Counted from the stretch's first letter, positions 34,953 through 43,165 are shown. The stretch is DNA of 64,000 nt from Luteibacter sp. (GCF_009912395.1 NZ_WNDO01000008.1:62001-126000), one strand, 5' to 3'. Made by a program: numbers and translations. Notes: generated by a model from the sequence alone, not told the origin.

Positions 34953-35490
34953 TCGGGTGCGTCGCGTATGACGCATCTGCAATTCCTTGCGATGACTTTC
35001 GAAGGAACGTCTCGCTGTCGATTCGGCAAGTGCGCGCTGTCGCGGAAACATCGCGCGCGATCGCACGCGATGCGTGATCTGTAGGCGTGCTTGTCAGGCG
35101 GCATCGTGTTTTGAAGTGGCCGAATTGTCGATAGATGTTGTCATGTCAGTGTGCGAATTTCGACCGTCATTCTGTCGCTAATAGCCGTATTTCCACGGGC
35201 ATAGAGGGTAAATCGGCAGTTTTCACGCGCGCGCCACGCGCTGCCGAAATAGCGCGGATTCCGTAGCCGCGCCGGCGTAGCGTCCGCCCCGCTGTCATGC
35301 ACGCTCAAGTCGACAAACGACGACGTCGCATGATTCGCAAGGGGGCAAGTTCCACAGGGGGCAACACTGTTCAACACATTCCGGAGCCCGATCGGGGCGT
35401 CCACCGGTGCGCGTGCATCGGGGACGCCCCCTGGGCCGCCCTGCGCGGGCTACCCGCATTCCCATAGCGATTACCACGGAGTACCGATGT
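34953..35490. other. 538-bp intergenic region, lower GC
   Basis: No supported gene is seen. An 87-codon minus-strand frame (35141-35404) is present but lacks an RBS and shows no family likeness. A 9-bp inverted repeat (GGGGCGTCC at 35394-35402, GGACGCCCC at 35422-35430) lies 60 bp before the next gene and could form a leader hairpin. The base composition differs from the flanking SulP gene, which may mark the left edge of an acquired block. Confidence 0.55.
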
Positions 35491-36183
35491 ATGAACGCCG
35501 AATACGCTGCGCTGCGCAAACAGGTTCGTGATCTCCAGGCCATCGTCGACTCGCATATCGGTGCGTATGCCGTCATCCTCGCCGATACTGGCAAATGGCT
35601 GCACGCACCCGGCTCGGACTACCTCTTCGCCTACCTCGACAACAGCTGGTCACCGGACCTCGTGGCGAAGGTCACCAGTGCCTTCGAAACGGCACTGAAG
35701 ATGTCTTCCACGATCAAGGAAGCCGTAAAGAACACCTCGGGACAGTCCGTGGTCGACGGGCTGTATCTCCTGGAACAGCCCGCCATGACCAAGGCGATGA
35801 ACTCCATCCCCGGCATGGGTCTCACCCAGGTGGCCCAGCAACACCAGTCGGGTGAAGGCACCGCCGTCGACATCAATGGTCAGTTCTTCGCCGCCATTCT
35901 GGGCGGCCTGGGTGGCGATGTGGCGCCGATGTTGAACTACCTCACCACGACCATGGGCGACATCCAGGCGCAGACCCAGAAGAGCACGGTCACCAAGGAT
36001 TTTGGCACCATCATGGGCCTCATCTCGGTGATGCCCGTGCTCAACGTGCCGGTGACGAGCTTCCAGTACGTCTACTCCACCTCGTCGGTAAGCACCTGGT
36101 TCGTCAAGGTCAACTGCGCGAGCGTGCAGAAGCAGTCGTATGACTACGGGTACACGGTCTGTAATTACAACTACAGCCCCTGA
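35491..36183 (+). CDS. Unknown protein, 230 aa
   Basis: This 230-residue protein has no signal peptide. It starts with a short amphipathic helix ('YAALRKQVRDLQAIVDSHIG') and has a hydrophobic middle ('GQFFAAILGGLGGDVAPMLNYLTTTMG') that could insert in or bind membranes. The C-terminal half is beta-rich with two Cys residues ('KVNCASVQKQ', 'YTVCNYNY'). I cannot match it to a family with confidence; the glycine-rich hydrophobic centre and aromatic C-terminus recall membrane-active or virulence-type proteins, but that is only an impression. The ATG at 35491 has GGAG at a long spacing. The next gene follows on the same strand after a 92-bp gap. Confidence 0.65.
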   Translation: MNAEYAALRKQVRDLQAIVDSHIGAYAVILADTGKWLHAPGSDYLFAYLDNSWSPDLVAKVTSAFETALKMSSTIKEAVKNTSGQSVVDGLYLLEQPAMTKAMNSIPGMGLTQVAQQHQSGEGTAVDINGQFFAAILGGLGGDVAPMLNYLTTTMGDIQAQTQKSTVTKDFGTIMGLISVMPVLNVPVTSFQYVYSTSSVSTWFVKVNCASVQKQSYDYGYTVCNYNYSP

Positions 36184-36275
36184 CCGATAGGGAAGCCTGC
36201 CTACGCCTGGCGACCTTGCGTCGCCGGGCGTCCTGCGCGGAGGTCTCGCGCCCCATCACGATAGGGGGATGCACC

Positions 36276-37232
36276 ATGGATGTCACCGTCAACATCGGTG
36301 TGCCATTCGGTTACGACAATGGCTTTGTCTCGCTTGCCAGCAACGAGCACGCGATATCGTTCCACCTGGAGGAGGGGACCCACGTGGCGACCTCGGCCAT
36401 CATCGACCTCGGCTCAGTCCACAAAGCAGGCGGCGCGCGCCTGTTGGGGCAATTCAGCTTTACCTATACCTGGTCGTCGGCAGATCGGATCGTCACCGTC
36501 TGTGGAAGCGATTTCGATTCGCCCGACACCATGACGCTCGCCACCTGGCCCGAGGGCACGCAGGAGATCTGCCGGCAGCGGGCGTCCGGCGGCGGCTTCC
36601 GGTACCAAGACCTGAAAGCCAATCCGATGTGGAACTACACGACGCCGTTGACGCCCGGCGTGGAAGACATCTTCGACGGGCTGGTAAAGGGGACCAACGA
36701 GAAGCTCATCCAGGCCCTGCAAGCCACGCCCGATATCGCCGTGCAGGTGCGGCGCCCAGTGCCGAAGCTCTCCCCGGATGTGCATGAGCAGTTGATGTTG
36801 GTGTACCGCAACGGCGTCTTCGACCGGGTGCACGAGGCGAATACCCTGCTGGGCAGCAACGAACAGCTTTACACCATCGAATCGACGTTTGGCGGCGAGG
36901 TCACCTTGAACTACAAGGAAGCCTTCGCCAACGTGATCGGCAGCACGTCGGATCCGAAGATCGCCGGCTTGAGCTGGATCCAGCTATGGGCCAACCAGTA
37001 CGGGCAGTATCCCGTCATCTGCACCTCCTATCACTCGAACGGCTTCAACTGCGGCAGCTCGCTGGTGGGAGGTCATGTGATCGGTGGAAAGACCGCCAAG
37101 TCCATGCCCAAGGGATCCAATTCCGTATGGATCTTCCCGATCTGCATCCAGCACAACAACGACGACAAGGTGTACATGGAGGCGTTGAAGTACCTCAAAG
37201 GCATCTGGCTCAACAACTACCTGGGGCCGTGA
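36276..37232 (+). CDS. Unknown protein with C-terminal Cys/His module, 318 aa
   Basis: This 318-residue protein has no signal peptide. The N-terminal ~110 residues look like a beta-sandwich ('VTVNIGVPFGYDNGFVSL', 'FTYTWSSADRIVTVCG'). The C-terminal ~85 residues hold an ordered set of Cys and His: 'VICTSYHSNGFNCGSSLVGGHVIGG', then 'WIFPICIQHNNDD'. The C...C...G-H-V...P-I-C-x-x-H-N spacing resembles a zinc-ribbon or HNH-like fold, but catalytic residues cannot be assigned. A strong AGGGGG RBS lies before ATG 36276. It shares orientation and lower-GC style with the gene upstream, so the two probably act together. Confidence 0.65.
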   Translation: MDVTVNIGVPFGYDNGFVSLASNEHAISFHLEEGTHVATSAIIDLGSVHKAGGARLLGQFSFTYTWSSADRIVTVCGSDFDSPDTMTLATWPEGTQEICRQRASGGGFRYQDLKANPMWNYTTPLTPGVEDIFDGLVKGTNEKLIQALQATPDIAVQVRRPVPKLSPDVHEQLMLVYRNGVFDRVHEANTLLGSNEQLYTIESTFGGEVTLNYKEAFANVIGSTSDPKIAGLSWIQLWANQYGQYPVICTSYHSNGFNCGSSLVGGHVIGGKTAKSMPKGSNSVWIFPICIQHNNDDKVYMEALKYLKGIWLNNYLGP

Positions 37233-37238
37233 TGTGGT

Positions 37239-37266
37239 GGGCGTGGCGTGCGTCGCCACGCCCTTT
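37239..37266 (+). terminator. Terminator-like hairpin after the Cys/His-module gene
   Basis: A perfect 10-bp stem, GGGCGTGGCG / CGCCACGCCC, closes the loop TGCGT and is followed by only TTT, so termination may be partial. It starts 7 bp after the stop codon. Confidence 0.55.
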
Positions 37267-37353
37267 GCCTGCCATGGAATTGCCCTTTCGGTCCGATAGG
37301 CTGCAGCACGCGGCACATCGTGTGCCGGGGCATGTTTCATTCGGGCAGGGAAG

Positions 37354-37872
37354 ATGTCATTCGGATACGTTATCTACAGGGCGGCAGCCCTGGTGGTGGG
37401 CCTGACCGCCGCCGCCGGATCATGGGCTTGCTCGTTCGAGCAGGCGCATTACCGATACTCCGCCAACCCGGATATCGAGGTGTCGTTTCGCAAGGTCGGC
37501 AAGCAGTCGGACTGGATCTCGGATCTCGCCCTCCAGCTGAAGATCCGTGGCAGCGGCCGCTCCTACTGGTTCCTGTTCGACGGGGGGGCGGCACGCTACG
37601 TCAACATGATTTCGGTGGAGGATGTCACGGCGCCGGGGTGGACGGCTCCCGATGGCGATGGGTCGAGAGGCCGCGGCAGTTTGGGCAGCATGCATTTCTT
37701 CGCGTGGTCGAAGAAGAACGTTTTCTTCGAAACGATACCCAAGTCAGGGCAACCTGCACCGGACACGATTTTCCTTCCCGACCTGGCCGAGACCCTCTGG
37801 TATCGCGCTGATCCAAGGGTCGGCGTAGGTCACGGCCTCTTCGTTCGCGACCGCTGCGCCAAGCCCCTGTAG
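37354..37872 (+). CDS. Unknown exported protein, 172 aa
   Basis: This 172-residue protein has an N-terminal signal peptide (residues ~1-25, 'AAAGSWAC'; the Cys could be a lipid or disulfide site). The mature part is beta-rich with many aromatic residues ('SYWFLFDGGAARYVNMISVEDV', 'MHFFAWSKKNVFFETI', 'TLWYRADPRVGVG'). I recognize no family. GGGCAGGGAAG precedes the ATG. Its stop codon is the TAG of a REP palindrome (37870-37872), suggesting that the original 3' end may have been replaced. Confidence 0.6.
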   Translation: MSFGYVIYRAAALVVGLTAAAGSWACSFEQAHYRYSANPDIEVSFRKVGKQSDWISDLALQLKIRGSGRSYWFLFDGGAARYVNMISVEDVTAPGWTAPDGDGSRGRGSLGSMHFFAWSKKNVFFETIPKSGQPAPDTIFLPDLAETLWYRADPRVGVGHGLFVRDRCAKPL

Positions 37873-38229
37873 GAGCGCGCGGCAAGTCCCATCGCGCGCA
37901 AGCGCGCTCCTACAACGGTGCGGATGTATCGGACTCGGCGAACACGTTTGCTCACGAGTCGTTACGTTTCAGCATGCGGATGCGAATCCGGCTTCGTCAC
38001 ACTTCTGTAGGAGCGCGCTTGCGCGCGATGGGGCTGGCGGCAAGTTCCATCGCGCGCAAGCGCGCTCCTACAACGGCGCGGATGTATCGGACTCGGCGAA
38101 CACGTTTGCTCACGAGTCGTTACGTTTCAGCATGCGGATGCGAATCCGGCTTCGTCACACTTCTATAGGAGCGCGCTTGCGCGCGATGGGGCTGGCGGCA
38201 AGTTCCATCGCGCGCAAGCGCGCTCCTAC
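37869..38229. repeat. Three type-A REP pairs separated by a 158-bp tandem duplication
   Basis: REP pairs occupy 37869-37913 (left arm shortened), 38007-38071 and 38165-38229. The unit beginning at 37921 (CGGATGTATCGGACTCGGCG) recurs at 38079, a period of 158 bp. Between the REPs each unit carries ~85 bp that resemble the 3' end of the minus-strand SGNH hydrolase gene beginning at 38226 (shared 'TCGGCGAAxACxTTTGC', 'GAGTCGxxxCGTTTC'), so they are decayed copies of that gene end. The stop codons of both flanking genes lie within the outer REPs. Confidence 0.85.
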
Positions 38230-39407
38230 AACGGTGTGAACGGACCGGATTCGGCGAATACCTTTGCCGCGAAACGTTCGGCCATGAGTCGATGCGTTTC
38301 GGCATCGGGATGCAGGCGGTCGGGTAGCGGAAGCGTTTCGTGATCCGCGGGGCCGTATAGTTCCCGCCCGTCGAGATAATGGAGGTGGGGATCGTGCTTC
38401 GCGCGCTGCTCGACAATGCGCGCCAGTTCACGGCGGATCGTTTCCAGTGTGAGCTTGCCCGCCGCGCTGTCGGCAGGGTTGCCCGTGGCCAGGAACATGA
38501 CCTTGCCTTCGGCCAGCGCCTCCACGTCGAACGCGCCGGGGCCTGGCGTGGTTTCGTGGATGGGGCAGTAGATCGGCGAGACGATCAGCAGTGGCGTCTC
38601 GGGGTGACCGTCCCGCAGGGTGTCGAGAAAACCATGCACGGCCGGCACGAAGGCGCGCATCCGCATCAGGTCGGCGTTGACCAAGTTGATGCCGATCTTC
38701 ACGCTAAGGACATCCGCCGGCGTGTCGCGCATCGTGCGCGCGACGAAGGGATCGAGTAGCGCGCTGCCGCTGAAACCGAGGTTGAGCAGATCAACACCGC
38801 CCGCCGCGGCTGCGAGCGCCGTCCAGATCGTGGTCGGGCTGGCCCCGTTCGAGCCATGGCTGATCGAACTGCCATGGTGCAGCCAAACCCTGCGCCCATC
38901 GTCCGCCACCGGGTGCGCGGGTGCGTTACCGCGCAGCGCTACCACTTCGGTGATCTCATGGTACGGAAGCCAGATCTCGACACGCTTGTCGCGTGGCGGC
39001 AACCCCTCGAAACGTAGCGTGGCGACGGGGCCTTCCTGCTTGGTGACCGTGCCGGCACGCATGTCGATGGTGACGACATCGCCGCCAATCGCGGTGGTCT
39101 GTGCCACCCGTTCGCCATCGACGAGCAGGTCATACATGCCCAGCGGACGGGGTGGCACGCCAGCGTAGACATGTCGGGTGGGCAGCGTATCGAGTTCGAG
39201 CAGGGTCGCCGTGGTGCGCAGCACGAGACGAACGCCAGACGGCTGGGATTCGGCCATGGCCAGCTGCGGGTCGGGATACTGCGCGCGCGCCCAGGCGGGC
39301 AGGCGGTGAGGGAGCAGGCCGCGTGTGGTGGTTTCGATGTCGATCGCACCGCGAAGGATGTCCGGGCCGATGGGCAGGGCGATCAGGTCATGCAAGGGGG
39401 CGTTCAT
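38226..39407 (-). CDS. SGNH/GDSL-family hydrolase (esterase)
   Basis: This 393-residue protein has an N-terminal beta-sandwich-like half and a C-terminal SGNH hydrolase: 'WLHHGSSISHG' (block I, nucleophile Ser), 'LLNLGFSGSALLDPF' (block II Gly), 'KIGINLVN' (block III Asn) and 'LPDRLHPDAE' (block V, Asp and His). It has no signal peptide. These enzymes hydrolyse esters, often sugar acetyl groups. The ATG at 39407 is chosen; the upstream frame is a 15-codon extension. The TAG stop lies inside a REP palindrome and two degenerate copies of its 3' end lie beyond. Confidence 0.9.
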   Translation of the reverse strand: MNAPLHDLIALPIGPDILRGAIDIETTTRGLLPHRLPAWARAQYPDPQLAMAESQPSGVRLVLRTTATLLELDTLPTRHVYAGVPPRPLGMYDLLVDGERVAQTTAIGGDVVTIDMRAGTVTKQEGPVATLRFEGLPPRDKRVEIWLPYHEITEVVALRGNAPAHPVADDGRRVWLHHGSSISHGSNGASPTTIWTALAAAAGGVDLLNLGFSGSALLDPFVARTMRDTPADVLSVKIGINLVNADLMRMRAFVPAVHGFLDTLRDGHPETPLLIVSPIYCPIHETTPGPGAFDVEALAEGKVMFLATGNPADSAAGKLTLETIRRELARIVEQRAKHDPHLHYLDGRELYGPADHETLPLPDRLHPDAETHRLMAERFAAKVFAESGPFTPL

Positions 39408-39538
39408 AGGACGGATCGGCAAGGCGAGACGGCGATTGTATCGATTCGCCATACATTCCGTTCCCGGAATCTGGCTTTATCGTCCCGGGGAAGTGCCTAC
39501 CATGGCTTTCTTCCCTTCATTCGCATCAGGACGATCTC

Positions 39539-40438
39539 GTGCTCGCAAAACGACAGACGATGTTCCGCCGGCTCGCGCTCGCAAGCGCCATCGCGATCAC
39601 CTCCGTTGCGGCCTCCGCAACCCCGAACGATGGGGCGTTGACGCTCGATACGTACAACCCCGGCGAGAAGGCGATCTTCGCGGTGTCTTCGGTACTCGTG
39701 GAAGGCAAGACGCAGGCCGTGCTCATCGATGCGCAGTTCTCGGCCGCCAACGCCCGCACCCTGGCGAAACGGATCGAGGCGTCGGGCAAGACCCTGACGA
39801 CCATCTATATCAGCCATGGCGACCCCGATTACTACTTCGGCCTGGATACGCTGCACCGCGCCTTCCCGCAGGCGCATATCGTCGCCACGCCGCAGACCAT
39901 CGCGCATATCCGCGCCACCAGCGACGAAAAGCTGAAGGTGTGGGGGCCGAAACTCGGTGCCGACGCGCCGAAGGCGATCGTGCTGCCGGAGCCGTTAAGC
40001 GGCGACACCCTCTCGGTGGATGGCCAGGCGTTGCGTATCGTCGGGCTCGATGGCCCCACGCCTGATCGCACCTTCGTCTGGATCCCGTCGCTTCGTGCGG
40101 TCGTGGGCGGCATTCCGGTGGTGGGCGGCGAACACGTCTGGATGGCCGATACCCAGACGCCGGCATCGCACCGCGACTGGCTCGCCACGCTGGACCGCAT
40201 CCGGGCCCTGAAGCCCGTCAAGGTCGTGCCGGGCCACTACGCCCCCGGCACCTGACTCGATCTCGGCACGGTGACCTTCACGGGCGACTACATCCGCGCC
40301 TTCGATGAAGAGACGGCAAAGGTGAAGGATGCGTCGGCCCTGGTCGAGGCCATGAAAAAGCGCTACCCCAATCTCGGTGGCGTGGGCTCGCTGGAACTGA
40401 GCGCAAAGGTCGCCAAGGGGGAAATGAGCTGGCCGTGA
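39539..40438 (+). pseudogene. MBL-fold metallo-hydrolase interrupted by an in-frame TGA
   Basis: From GTG 39539 the frame encodes a signal peptide ('ALASAIAITSVAASA') and an MBL-like core ('YISHGDPDYYFGLDTLHRAFP', 'VVGGIPVVGGEHVWMAD', 'KVVPGHYAPGT'). It then meets TGA at 40253-40255 (codon 239) and runs on in the same frame for 60 codons ('LDLGTVTFTGDYIRAFDEET...') to a TGA at 40438. The trailing segment looks like a normal C-terminal helix of the family, so this is a single-codon nonsense mutation, not a frameshift. A truncated but partly working protein is possible. ATG 39560 is an alternative start. Confidence 0.8.
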
Positions 40439-40446
40439 GCCACTCG

Positions 40447-40470
40447 CCGGGCCGGCGGCAGCCGGCCCGG
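40447..40470. terminator. Bidirectional terminator-like hairpin
   Basis: CCGGGCCGGC and GCCGGCCCGG pair perfectly (10 bp) around GGCA, between the converging MBL and DUF4180 genes. No T-tract is present on either side. Confidence 0.5.
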
Positions 40471-40477
40471 GTACCTT

Positions 40478-40840
40478 TCAGGCCAGCTTGCGAGCCACGT
40501 CGTCCAGGGATGCGACGACCCAGAACACCTTGCCCTTGTTTGCCTCGCGCACGAAGTCGCGCAGGGGCTCGCTGCGGGCCAGCGCCTCGGCGAGGTCGCC
40601 CACGACAGCCAGGTGTACGCGGTAGTTCACGAACTTTTGGACCACCGCCCCGGCGACACCCGTGCGAAGGCTGAGAAAATCCTTGCCGAGGCGGGCGGCA
40701 GGTAGCACCAGCAAATCGGCTTGTTCGCCCAAGGCCAGGGCCAGCAGTTCGCTGCCGTCCGCTTCGCTGGAAAGCGTCGGACCGGTGTCGCCGCAGACGA
40801 AGACGCGCTTGTCGTGGATGAACTGAATCGATCCATGCAT
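40478..40840 (-). CDS. DUF4180-like protein
   Basis: This 120-residue soluble protein has the order I associate with DUF4180: 'ADLLVLPAARLGKDFLSLRTGVAGAVVQKFVNYRVHLAVVGDLAEAL', then 'LRDFVREANKGKVFWVV'. The function of the family is unknown. It is convergent with the broken metallo-hydrolase and divergent from the ACP gene, 234 bp away. Confidence 0.8.
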   Translation of the reverse strand: MHGSIQFIHDKRVFVCGDTGPTLSSEADGSELLALALGEQADLLVLPAARLGKDFLSLRTGVAGAVVQKFVNYRVHLAVVGDLAEALARSEPLRDFVREANKGKVFWVVASLDDVARKLA

Positions 40841-40959
40841 GGGGACGGGCTTCCTTACATCGGGGGACGGGCGATTGCCCGTAAACGGCCACCACCCTAA
40901 ACGCCAGTCGCGGCGCCGTCGAGACCAGGGGTGAAAAATCCCGCCAAACCTTTGGACGA

Positions 40960-40989
40960 TTGACGCGGATTGTTACCGGTTGGTAATAC
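40960..40989 (+). promoter_or_regulatory. Sigma-70-like promoter with overlapping inverted repeat
   Basis: TTGACG (40960-40965), an 18-bp spacer and TAATAC (40984-40989) form a near-consensus promoter upstream of the ACP gene. TTACC-GGTT-GGTAA (40973-40986) overlaps the -10 and could be an operator. Confidence 0.6.
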
Positions 40990-41074
40990 CGTGCTGCCGG
41001 AAAGGCGCCCGTAAGCCGACCGGCGTAGATGCCTGGGTAGAGGCCGAATCGAGTTATCCGACGAGGAGAGGCTG

Positions 41075-41383
41075 ATGAACGACGACGATATCCTGGATGT
41101 GATCGCCCACAAGGTTACAGAAAAGACTAAGGGAGATCCCAAGCTGATCAACGCTTCGACCACGTTCGACGAGCTTGGCATATCGTCATTAGACGTAATG
41201 GACGTCATTTTTGATGTCGAAGAAGAATTGTCGCGCAGATCGGAAAGCCAGGTAGAGCTGGCTGACAGCGACATCGCGGGCCAGACAGTTGGAGATCTCG
41301 TCAACGCGGCGAAGAAGGCAATCGAGCGCAGTCGGGAGCAACAGCCGCCACACCACGACGCCTCGCACGGCAAGCATTCCTGA
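41075..41383 (+). CDS. Acyl carrier protein-like
   Basis: This 102-residue acidic protein has the ACP four-helix pattern, with the phosphopantetheine Ser at S38 in 'ELGISSLDVMDVIF' (the usual D-S-L is S-S-L here). A basic/polar tail (residues 88-102) follows the domain. The ketosynthase gene starts 3 bp after its stop. GAGGAGAGG precedes the ATG. ACPs carry acyl chains as thioesters; this one is likely dedicated to the neighbouring ketosynthase rather than being the primary fatty-acid ACP, because no other fab genes are near. Confidence 0.88.
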   Translation: MNDDDILDVIAHKVTEKTKGDPKLINASTTFDELGISSLDVMDVIFDVEEELSRRSESQVELADSDIAGQTVGDLVNAAKKAIERSREQQPPHHDASHGKHS

Positions 41384-41386
41384 GGT

Positions 41387-42610
41387 ATGTCGATGCGCCG
41401 CGTGGTCATCACGGGAATGGGGGCGATCAGTGCCCTGGGTGTGGGTGCACAGGCTTTGTGGACGGCGGCTCGCGATGGCCGGGATGGCATGAGGCCGTTG
41501 CATCATGCGGAGGCGGAGAAAATCCGCGCGCCGCTGGCGGCGCAGGTGCCGCCGGACTGGGATCCCGCCGCCCATTTCGACGCACGGCGCCTGTCGATGC
41601 TGGACCGGGTGTCGCAGTTTGCCTGCGTGGCGGCGGACGAAGCGTTGAAGCAGTCGGGTATCGACTTGCATAAGGGCGATCTTGCGGATCGCACCGCGGT
41701 GATCGTGGGTACTGGCGCGGGTGGCGACACCACGCACGACGAGCAGGCATGGCAGCTGTATGCCGGGAACTCCGGTCGCATCCATCCGCTGACCATTGTC
41801 CGCCTGATGATCAACGCCCCGGCGAGCCAGATCAGCATGGCGCACGGCACGCGAGGGCCGGCGTTCGCCGTGGCGAGTGCCTGTGCGTCCAGCAACCATG
41901 CGATCGCTCAGGCGATGTCGCTGATTCGTTGTGGCATGGCCGATGTGGCGATCTGCGGTGGTACGGAGGCCTGCTTCAGCTTCAGCGCACTCAAGGCCTG
42001 GGAGGCGATGCGCGTGCTGGCAGTGGGTGCCTGCCGTCCGTTCAGCGCCGATCGCACGGGGTTGGTGCTTGGGGAAGGGGCAGGCATGTTCGTGCTGGAA
42101 TCGCTGGACCATGCCCGCGCTCGCGGTGCGCATGTGCTCGCGGAGCTGGTGGGTGCGGGGATGAGCGCCGATGCGGCGGATATCGTCCATCCCGATCCGG
42201 GCGGCAGTCGTCTCGCCATGCATCGGGCCCTGGCGGATGCGAAGGTGCCGTACGACCGCGTGGATTACATCAATGCCCATGGCACCGGGACCAAGGCCAA
42301 CGACCCGGTGGAGACACGCTCGATCCACGACGTGCTGGGCGATCACGCCAGGCACGTGCTGGTCTCGTCGACCAAGCCGGTGCATGGTCATGCCTTGGGT
42401 GCGGCGGGTGCGCTGGAACTGGTGGTGACCCTGGGCGCCCTGCGCGAAGGCATCGTGCCGCCTACGCTCAATCTCGATGCCCCTGATCCCGAATGCGATC
42501 TCGACTACGTGCCGAACGTCGCGCGGGAAAAACGATTGCGCGTCGCGATGAGCAATTCATTCGCCTTCGGCGGCCTCTGCGCCGTGCTGGTGGTCAGTCG
42601 CTGGCAGTGA
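41387..42610 (+). CDS. Beta-ketoacyl-ACP synthase II-like (KAS II fold)
   Basis: This 407-residue thiolase-fold enzyme has the KAS triad: C166 ('VASACASSNHAI'), H298 ('NAHGTGTKANDP') and H335 ('KPVHGHALGAAG', with K330). It should extend an acyl chain on an ACP by decarboxylative condensation with malonyl-ACP. The preceding ACP is its likely partner. The pair stands alone without ketoreductase, dehydratase or acyltransferase genes, so it either borrows fatty-acid enzymes or loads an acyl group onto an unknown product. A 146-bp repeat array starts about 50 bp downstream. Confidence 0.92.
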   Translation: MSMRRVVITGMGAISALGVGAQALWTAARDGRDGMRPLHHAEAEKIRAPLAAQVPPDWDPAAHFDARRLSMLDRVSQFACVAADEALKQSGIDLHKGDLADRTAVIVGTGAGGDTTHDEQAWQLYAGNSGRIHPLTIVRLMINAPASQISMAHGTRGPAFAVASACASSNHAIAQAMSLIRCGMADVAICGGTEACFSFSALKAWEAMRVLAVGACRPFSADRTGLVLGEGAGMFVLESLDHARARGAHVLAELVGAGMSADAADIVHPDPGGSRLAMHRALADAKVPYDRVDYINAHGTGTKANDPVETRSIHDVLGDHARHVLVSSTKPVHGHALGAAGALELVVTLGALREGIVPPTLNLDAPDPECDLDYVPNVAREKRLRVAMSNSFAFGGLCAVLVVSRWQ

Positions 42611-42658
42611 CCCGTCAGCATGGCGGGGATACCTCGCGACAACCGATTGCCTCACCCT

Positions 42659-43150
42659 CGTCGTTCCTGTGAAAACAGGAACCCAGCGCCCCGGTTTGCC
42701 AGCACTGCGAGGGCGCTGCATCGGCTTTACGTAGGAGGCCGCGAGGCGATAACCGATTGCCCCGCGCTGGGTTCCTGCGTGCGCAGGAACGACGTATCAC
42801 CTCACGTCGTTCCTGTGAAAACAGGAACCCAGCGCCCCGGTTTGCCAGCATGGCGAGGGCGTTACATCGGCCTTTGCGTAGGAGGCCGCGACGCGATAAC
42901 CGACCGCCACGCGCTGGGTTCCAGCGTTCGCTGGAACGACGCATCACCTCACGTCGTTCCTGTGAAAACAGGAACCTAGCGCCCCGGTTTGCCAGCACTG
43001 CGAGGGCGCTGCATCGGCTTTACGTAGGAGGCCGCGAGGCGATAACCGAATGCCCCGCACTGGGTTCCTGCGTGCGCAGGAACGACGCATTACCTCACGT
43101 CGTTCCTGTGAAAACAGGAACCCAGCGCCTCGGGTTGCCAGTACGGCGAT
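42659..43150. repeat. Tandem array of a ~146-bp repeat, three full units plus a fourth start
   Basis: Each unit begins with TCGTTCCTGTGAAAACAGGA (at 42661, 42807, 42954 and 43100; spacings of 146, 147 and 146 bp), continues with ...CAGCGCCCCGGTTTGCCAGC..., a GTAGGAGGCCGCGA segment and ...GGTTCCTGCGTGCGCAGGAACGACG. Two hairpins per unit (TTCCTG-TGAAAA-CAGGAA; TTCCTGCG-TG-CGCAGGAA) are preserved; in the second unit the latter changes on both arms (TTCCAGCGTTCGCTGGAA), i.e. with compensation. No protein frame is convincing. Confidence 0.88.
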
Positions 43151-43165
43151 AGCGCCGCATCGCAT

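Noticed and set aside
35141..35404. 87-codon minus-strand frame between SulP and the unknown trio
   Set aside because: No Shine-Dalgarno sequence, no family pattern and mixed codon bias; left as intergenic.
40253..40255. Selenocysteine or programmed read-through at the TGA in the metallo-hydrolase
   Set aside because: No SECIS-like hairpin is evident and no family precedent is known to me; a simple nonsense mutation is the better reading.
42659..43150. CRISPR array
   Set aside because: Repeats are 146 bp and nearly continuous, without short unique spacers; no cas genes are near.
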